Shown here piece by piece: positions 6,256-10,431 of a DNA stretch of 10,431 nt. Below the pieces are notes generated by a model that saw only the letters and a list, made by a program, of their open reading frames with translations, was not told the DNA's origin and made no database searches. This DNA is from Bacilli bacterium (lineage in GTDB: Bacteria; Bacillota_I; Bacilli_A; RFN20; CAG-826), in assembly GCA_016296285.1 (NCBI GenBank), contig JAEDJP010000042.1, positions 1-10,431 on the forward strand. The letters run 5' to 3'. The position numbers and the translations under genes were made by a program. How positions within the stretch are numbered: the first letter of the stretch is position 1; each line of letters begins with the position of its first letter.

Positions 6256-7359
6256 TCATCTCTCGGTACGGCGATCGTTCTTAGAGGAACGGTAGAACGC
6301 GCCTTTTTCCTCGTACATGGCTTCGTCTGAGCGCTTGAGGAGGGAAGAAGGTGTTTCCCCAGGCTCGCGGAAGGCGATGCCGAGGGATACCGCGTGGCCC
6401 TTTTCCCCGACGGCCTTGCGGAACGCGTCGATCTTCGCGAGAACCTCTTCTTTTGGGGTCTTCGTGAAAAGGATGAGGAATTCGTCCCCGCCGACGCGAT
6501 AGGCATAGGAGGATTTGCCCTGGGTCGCGAGGATGGCAGTAGCGACGTCTTTTAGGGCGGCGTCCCCCGCGGAATGGCCAAGGGTGTCGTTCGTGCGTTT
6601 GAGACCGTTGAGGTCGATCGAGGCGATGGCGGTGAGGCTCTGCGTGAGGCTCTTCTCGTCGTCGTAGAACGATTGGCGGTTATAAAGGCCCGTAAGGGGA
6701 TCGCGGACCGTGTCTTGGCCGCGGAGGATGTGATGAAGGAAGAGGATCGCGATGGGAAAGGCGAGGTTCAACCGGGAATTCGTCCCCGTGGGCTCGAGGA
6801 GGTCAAAGACGCCCGCGCCGACGAGGCCGAGGATCACGAGGATCAGCACGACGCCATCGCTTTTCCTCGCCTTGGCGCGGCGAAGGTAAATCTCGTAGGT
6901 AACCGCGGCGATGTAGAAGACGAAAAGACCGACCGTGAAAAATCCAAGGGGACCGCGGACGAAGACGTAATCGGCGTTGAAGGAAAAGGCGATGTCGCTA
7001 TAGAAGCATGTCTGGTAGACGGCGAGGTTCAGGAAAAGCGGGATGGAAAGCATCCATCGGACGAAGGCCCGAGGCTCGAGGGCGAGGGCGAGGAAGCACC
7101 CGATCATGGGGCGCAGGAGGTAGCCGAGGAAACTCGTGATGAGGCGTCCGACGAGATAATCCGGATCCAAGGCGAAGAACCCCTCGAGGTAGGATTGGAT
7201 GGAGAGGAGGAACGAGAGGCCGATCGCCGCGTAGAAATAGCGTTTGTTCACCCCCTCGATGCTTTCGCGCTTCGTAAGGAGGACCAAAAGGGCGATGAGC
7301 AAAAACAGGAGAATGAAGTTCCCCATGAAATACGATAAGAGATGTTCTCCAAAATTCAC
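6256..7359 (-). CDS. Membrane diguanylate cyclase (GGDEF)
   Basis: The 367-residue protein would make cyclic di-GMP from two GTP at the inner face of the membrane. Residues about 12-213 hold six or seven hydrophobic segments (about 12-29, 42-60, 70-94, 102-120, 137-158, 168-187, 196-212), a sensor module with no family I can name. The GGDEF domain follows directly (about 218-360), with DPLTGLYNR (220-228), the metal-site D249 in SIDLNGLK, NDTLGHSAGD (257-266) and an intact GGDEF at 290-294. The inhibitory RxxD site expected just upstream reads GKSS (281-284), so product feedback at that site is probably absent. No EAL or PilZ domain is present. The start is GTG at 7359, supported by AGGGGG six bases upstream, the clearest Shine-Dalgarno in the window. 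Met12 is an alternative start. Confidence 0.93.
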   Translation of the reverse strand: MNFGEHLLSYFMGNFILLFLLIALLVLLTKRESIEGVNKRYFYAAIGLSFLLSIQSYLEGFFALDPDYLVGRLITSFLGYLLRPMIGCFLALALEPRAFVRWMLSIPLFLNLAVYQTCFYSDIAFSFNADYVFVRGPLGFFTVGLFVFYIAAVTYEIYLRRAKARKSDGVVLILVILGLVGAGVFDLLEPTGTNSRLNLAFPIAILFLHHILRGQDTVRDPLTGLYNRQSFYDDEKSLTQSLTAIASIDLNGLKRTNDTLGHSAGDAALKDVATAILATQGKSSYAYRVGGDEFLILFTKTPKEEVLAKIDAFRKAVGEKGHAVSLGIAFREPGETPSSLLKRSDEAMYEEKGAFYRSSKNDRRTER

Positions 7360-7365
7360 CGGCGT

Positions 7366-7371
7366 CCCCCT
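7366..7371 (-). promoter_or_regulatory. Shine-Dalgarno of the diguanylate cyclase gene
   Basis: AGGGGG on the minus strand, six bases before the GTG at 7359. It is what decides for the GTG over the later in-frame ATG (Met12). It is also the only strong ribosome binding site seen before a gene in this window. Confidence 0.65.
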
Positions 7372-7383
7372 AAGTGCCCACGT

Positions 7384-7389
7384 AGTATA
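7384..7389 (-). promoter_or_regulatory. Candidate -10 box of the diguanylate cyclase gene
   Basis: TATACT on the minus strand matches the -10 consensus at five of six bases and ends 24 nt before the GTG at 7359, leaving room for a short leader that contains the AGGGGG. No recognisable -35 lies 16-18 bp upstream, so this stays tentative. Confidence 0.3.
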
Positions 7390-7453
7390 CCTTCTCGTGT
7401 GTACGCGCGTTTTCTAGGCCCTTTTTCTCCTTACCTTACGGAAAAGGTCTCAG

Positions 7454-7469
7454 AAAAAAAAAAAAAAAA
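7454..7469. repeat. 16-A homopolymer upstream of the diguanylate cyclase gene
   Basis: Sixteen consecutive A on the plus strand (T16 in the cyclase's orientation), about 95 bp before the GTG at 7359. No GC-rich stem abuts it, so it is not an intrinsic terminator tail. Tracts of this length are prone to slippage, and A-tracts bend DNA. It is the only long homopolymer in an otherwise GC-rich window. The rest of 7390-7540 is A/T-rich with no gene. Confidence 0.85.
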
Positions 7470-7528
7470 CGACTATTTCACGGAATTTTTCTTGGAAAAC
7501 CCTTTTCATACCCCTAGTTTCCCTTACT

Positions 7529-7545
7529 TTTTGTTTATAACAAAA
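7529..7545. repeat. A/T-rich inverted repeat beside the lipoprotein terminator
   Basis: TTTTGTT-TAT-AACAAAA has 7-bp arms around a 3-nt loop and directly abuts the GC-rich terminator stem. On the minus strand its first arm serves as the T-tail of that terminator. On its own it would be a weak hairpin. Confidence 0.5.
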
Positions 7546-7582
7546 GCCCGGGATTTTCCCGTATGTAAGGGAAATCCCGGGC
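7542..7582 (-). terminator. Strong intrinsic terminator of the M6 protease lipoprotein gene
   Basis: Five bases after the TGA at 7588, the minus strand folds GCCCGGGATTTCCC (7582-7569) against the stretch at 7560-7546, with an 8-nt loop and one bulged base, then TTTTGTT. A 14-bp stem with a GC-rich base followed by T's is a convincing intrinsic terminator. On the plus strand nothing runs into it. Confidence 0.9.
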
Positions 7583-7587
7583 GCATG

Positions 7588-9933
7588 TCATTCCTGGACG
7601 AGGGAGACGGTGATGGAATCGCTCGTCTTGGAGAGGACGGTGAAGGACCAGCCGAGGGCACCCCCGTCGTTGAGGACGGCGCCGCGCACGAACTGGGAGG
7701 CGTATTTGTCCATCGAGAAGCTTTCCCCAGGGACGAAGAGGTCGCTGCCGGAGATCGCGGAGGAATCGCGGTACGTGGCCTTCTTCGAGTCGCGGATGAG
7801 CTGCAGGAGGTTGTAGTCCGCGTAATCCTTGCCAAGATACGTGATCGGGCTGCTGTCATCCCCATAATAGGTATTGCTCATCATCGAGACGACGGGGCCC
7901 CTTTCGTCATAGGGATCGACCGTCCATTCGCTCGCGGAGACGGTGTGGCCGTCATAGCTATAGAGCAAGCGGGCGTCGACGTGCCAGAGGCGGATGCCGC
8001 TTTGGCCGGGGCCGGTCGGGTAACCGCCCTGATAGGCGTGCTCGGCATCGGCTTTGTTGAGGCCCACTTCATCGTAATATTCGAGGAGCAGGTATTCGTC
8101 GAAAGGCGAATCGATGTCGTTCCAGTTCGGGGTGAGCAAGATCAGGTCGCCCGAGGTCGCGAAGGGTCGCAAGGTGACTTCGCAAGATGTCGTCGGGATG
8201 TAGGGATCCGTCCAACCGAGGGCCATGACGCTATAGGGGTCGTGGGCGCCGACGTTATAGTCCTGCATCGAGAAGCCGCCCGCGGGCACATATTGGCCGC
8301 TGTAGTCGTAATAATCGTCGAGGCCGAAGACGTGGCCGACCTCGTGGATGAAGGTGTGGGTGTCGATCTCGACGTAGGTCGTGTCGCCCCCGCCATAGGG
8401 ATAGCCCGTCCGTTCGGTGGCGTTGTTCCCGTACATGAAATCGTAGCTCGCCCAGTGGAAGACGTTGGGATAGGGGTTTTCGACATCGCGCTTGGAAGCG
8501 TCCCCGTACCAGCCGGTATAGGCCCAGAAATTGCCATAGGAAGAGGAGGCCGTGTTGTAATCGGGGGCGGCGTAGACGAGGACGAGGGCGTCGATATAGC
8601 CGTCCGCGTCGCGGTCATAGTCCCTAGGATCGAGAGTCGGGTCGTTCTTCTTCGCCCAGTCGAAGGCGGAGGCCACGAGGTTGCGGGTCGCGTTTTGGCT
8701 CGAACCATAGGTGCGCGAAGATCCCCCGGGGGCGTACCAATCCGTGACGGTCCCGGTAAGCTGGAACGTCCCGAAGGATTCTTGCTCGTAATAGGAGGCG
8801 ACGCTTAAGACGCTTGGGTCGTCCTTGGAAAGGAAAGCCCGGCGGATGTCCTCGCGGACCGCCTCTTTCTTGGAAGAGGAGATGTAGGAAGAGGAATCGC
8901 TGAACCAGACGGGGACGATCAGGAACTTGGCTTCGTGGCCGGTCGGGGCGACCGAGGTCGCGAAGACGCTATTGTCCACGAGGTCCTGGTAGGAATAGCG
9001 CAAATTCGTGCGCTTGAGGGCCCCGCTTGCGACGACGTTCACGGTCAACGAGGATACCGAGGCGGGCGAGGTGAGGGTCACGGTCACGGAACCGACCTTC
9101 TTCGCGACGAGCTCCCCGTTTTCGATCGCGACGGTCGATGGGTCGCTCGAAAGGTAGGACAAGGAGGAGGCGTTCCCGCCGAGGGGGACGATCACGGGAT
9201 CGAGGGCCCGTCTCTCCCCGAGGGAAAGGTCCACGATGCGGGAACGGAAATAGGCATCGCGGAGAGGATGGGAAGCGACGGTCACCGAAAGGGCGGCCTC
9301 GACGCCGTTGTCCGCGATGACGTAGCACGTCGTGGAGCCTTCGGCGATGCCTTGGATGACGCCGTTTTCGAAGGTGCAGACCTCTTCGTCGTCGCTTAGG
9401 AAATTCACGTTCTTGTTCGCCGCGTCGCTCGGGATGATTTGGTATTCGACGGCCTTGGATTCCCCGGGGGCGAGGCTCAGGCGGCTCGAGGAAAGGGAGA
9501 TCTCCTCGACCTCGACCGGGACGACGTTTACTTCCACCGACCCGGCTGCCCCGGCCCCGTCATTCGCGGTGGCCGTGATGGTCGCCTTGCCGACTTTCCA
9601 GCCGTAAACGAGGCCGTTTTTGTCGACGGTCGCGACGCTTTTGTCGCTCGAGGAGAACGTGACCGAGCGATCGAGGGCATCGAGGGGAAGCACGGTCGGC
9701 TCGAGCTTGATGGTCCGCTTGGTCGCGACGGAAACGGAATCCGAGGGGAAGGTGATGGAAGAAACATAGCCTTCTTCGACGTCCAAGGAACTCTTCGAGG
9801 ACGTGTCGTTCCCGCCAGAGTTCGTGCTCGAGGATCCAAAAGGGGCTTCCCCACTTGAAGAGGAAACCGGGCTCAAGGAGCAGGAGCCTAGCATGAGGGC
9901 AAGGAGGCAAAATAGGGCAGACGTGTGTTTCAT
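7588..9933 (-). CDS. Surface lipoprotein: three Big2-like domains and an M6 zinc metalloprotease
   Basis: From the ATG at 9933 (781 residues) the protein starts MKHTSALFCLLALMLGSC, a lipoprotein signal with lipobox LGSC and lipidated C18. A Ser/Gly-rich linker (19-52) follows, then three Big2 (bacterial Ig-like) domains at about 56-139, 140-221 and 222-303. The catalytic region starts near 325. It has D438-x-D-x-D-x-D-G-x-x-D448, a calcium-binding-type loop typical of M6 peptidases, and the zinc motif HEVGHVFGLDD (H530, E531, H534, third ligand D540). M556 in SMQDYN probably forms the Met-turn. The last 90 or so residues look like a beta domain. M6 peptidases (immune inhibitor A type) digest extracellular proteins, so this is probably a surface-anchored protease; its substrate is unknown. 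An in-frame ATG at 9945 adds MRLD, but that codon overlaps a -10-like TACAAT, and MKHTS is the more typical signal start. Confidence 0.93.
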   Translation of the reverse strand: MKHTSALFCLLALMLGSCSLSPVSSSSGEAPFGSSSTNSGGNDTSSKSSLDVEEGYVSSITFPSDSVSVATKRTIKLEPTVLPLDALDRSVTFSSSDKSVATVDKNGLVYGWKVGKATITATANDGAGAAGSVEVNVVPVEVEEISLSSSRLSLAPGESKAVEYQIIPSDAANKNVNFLSDDEEVCTFENGVIQGIAEGSTTCYVIADNGVEAALSVTVASHPLRDAYFRSRIVDLSLGERRALDPVIVPLGGNASSLSYLSSDPSTVAIENGELVAKKVGSVTVTLTSPASVSSLTVNVVASGALKRTNLRYSYQDLVDNSVFATSVAPTGHEAKFLIVPVWFSDSSSYISSSKKEAVREDIRRAFLSKDDPSVLSVASYYEQESFGTFQLTGTVTDWYAPGGSSRTYGSSQNATRNLVASAFDWAKKNDPTLDPRDYDRDADGYIDALVLVYAAPDYNTASSSYGNFWAYTGWYGDASKRDVENPYPNVFHWASYDFMYGNNATERTGYPYGGGDTTYVEIDTHTFIHEVGHVFGLDDYYDYSGQYVPAGGFSMQDYNVGAHDPYSVMALGWTDPYIPTTSCEVTLRPFATSGDLILLTPNWNDIDSPFDEYLLLEYYDEVGLNKADAEHAYQGGYPTGPGQSGIRLWHVDARLLYSYDGHTVSASEWTVDPYDERGPVVSMMSNTYYGDDSSPITYLGKDYADYNLLQLIRDSKKATYRDSSAISGSDLFVPGESFSMDKYASQFVRGAVLNDGGALGWSFTVLSKTSDSITVSLVQE

Positions 9934-9943
9934 ATCGAGACGC

Positions 9944-9949
9944 ATTGTA
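9944..9949 (-). promoter_or_regulatory. Candidate -10 box of the M6 lipoprotein gene
   Basis: TACAAT on the minus strand, five of six matches to the -10 consensus, ends 10 nt before the ATG at 9933. Transcription would begin about 3-5 nt before that ATG, giving a leaderless or nearly leaderless message. It overlaps the alternative ATG at 9945. No good -35 is visible 16-18 bp upstream. Confidence 0.35.
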
Positions 9950-10000
9950 CAGGAAAAGGGCTTTCTTTAGTAGCGGTTTGCTTTTTTAAAGAAAAGGGAA

Positions 10001-10431
10001 TCAGGGCTTGTAGAACTCAAGGACGAAGGCATTCGTTTCGAAGTCGTAGCAGAAATAGACGAGTTGGTCGCCAAGAAGCCCGCGATAGACCATCCCCATC
10101 TCGAGGCCGGGATATTCGCTTAGGGTATCAGTCATGGTTTCGTTGTAGGAATCGATCGCGACGAGGTCGTAGCCTTGCGCATCGAGGGCATCGAAATAGC
10201 GTTCCTCAAGGGAATAATCCCCGCCATAGACGGCGATGAGGAGGGCCTCGGAACCGGAATATTCGTCAATGAAAAACGAGAAGGCATAGGTATAGCCCTC
10301 CCCCTCGACGGCAGGGAGACCATGGTTTTCGCCGTATAGGTCATCGAGGGCCGCCGCGGGGAAGACGTCTTCCGGGACGTAAAGGTAGGTCATGCAGAAA
10401 AGGCCAAGGCACGGCTGCCCTTTGTAGGTCG
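10001..10431 (-). CDS. Acidic protein of unknown function (5' end cut by window)
   Basis: I do not recognise this protein. The frame is open from the right edge to a TGA at 10003-10001, about 142 codons. An ATG at 10393 exists, but the residues before it (TYKGQPCLGLFC) continue without a stop and look like ordinary coding sequence, so the gene probably starts outside the window. The visible part is rich in Asp, Glu and Tyr and has alternating hydrophobic strands (YAFSFFIDEY, EALLIAVYGG, LVAIDSY, LVYFCYDF, FVLEFYKP), suggesting a small alpha/beta or beta-sheet domain. No membrane segment, metal-site or enzyme motif stands out. An extracellular or lipoprotein location is possible, but the N-terminus is not visible. 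It lies 67 bp upstream of the M6 lipoprotein start on the same strand, with no convincing terminator between them; a short A/T-only stem near 9983-9998 is too weak to count. Confidence 0.75.
   Translation of the reverse strand, partial: TYKGQPCLGLFCMTYLYVPEDVFPAAALDDLYGENHGLPAVEGEGYTYAFSFFIDEYSGSEALLIAVYGGDYSLEERYFDALDAQGYDLVAIDSYNETMTDTLSEYPGLEMGMVYRGLLGDQLVYFCYDFETNAFVLEFYKP

Noticed and set aside
6256..7359. Possible joint operon of diguanylate cyclase and peroxidase
   Set aside because: The genes are on the same strand 46 bp apart, but a convincing intrinsic terminator fills the gap, so co-transcription is unlikely except by readthrough.
7360..7587. Cyclic di-GMP riboswitch upstream of the diguanylate cyclase
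   Set aside because: I could not find the conserved GEMM-type core or paired stems. The region is explained by a terminator, A/T-rich repeats and a homopolymer.
7342..8808. Long plus-strand open frame (488 codons) opposite the M6 lipoprotein
   Set aside because: Low-complexity, Val/Gly/Asp-rich translation with no domain. The opposite strand encodes a clear protease, so the open frame is a by-product of GC-biased codons. The frame also begins inside the cyclase's 5' end.
9963..9998. Hairpin between the unknown protein and the lipoprotein (TTTCTTT against AAAGAAA on the minus strand)
   Set aside because: The stem is made only of A/T pairs with a long loop, too weak to call a terminator.

Overview
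The window looks like chromosomal sequence from a GC-rich (about 57-60% by eye), host-associated or fermentative Bacillota-type bacterium. This is inferred from the Firmicutes-like GH36 and GH2 glycosidases, the Ser-rich Big2/M6 lipoprotein and the Cys-type glutathione peroxidase. TGA is used as a stop several times, so the code is standard (table 11), not a Mycoplasma-like code. Seven protein genes are supported: five complete and two cut by the window edges. I see no tRNA, rRNA, CRISPR array, transposase or phage gene.

Left part (1-5709), carbohydrate genes. A family 2 glycosyltransferase runs off the left edge on the minus strand. It lies 41 bp downstream of a minus-strand GH36 alpha-galactosidase, and a perfect 17-bp palindrome sits in that gap. 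The alpha-galactosidase is divergent from a plus-strand GH2 beta-galactosidase-type enzyme. Their start codons are only 38 bp apart, so the two promoters must overlap each other and the opposite gene. Together the pair would remove terminal alpha- and probably beta-linked galactose from imported oligosaccharides. No transporter or regulator is visible in the window.

Middle (5706-7359). The GH2 gene converges on a glutathione peroxidase gene so tightly that both TAA stops share one TTAA. Upstream of the peroxidase, on the same strand, is a membrane diguanylate cyclase with an intact GGDEF motif and its own intrinsic terminator.

Right part (7360-10431), all minus strand. A 228-bp intergenic region holds a strong terminator, a 16-A homopolymer and a weak promoter. 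Upstream of it lies a large surface lipoprotein with three Big2-like domains and an M6 (immune inhibitor A-like) zinc protease domain. At the right edge is the 3' part of an acidic protein I do not recognise.

The genes do not form one pathway. The clearest functional unit is the divergent galactosidase pair. The most unusual points are a changed acid/base motif in the GH2 enzyme, an ATC codon where the peroxidase family has its initiator Met, and the scarcity of Shine-Dalgarno sequences combined with -10-like boxes very close to start codons. I found no convincing new multi-gene system.
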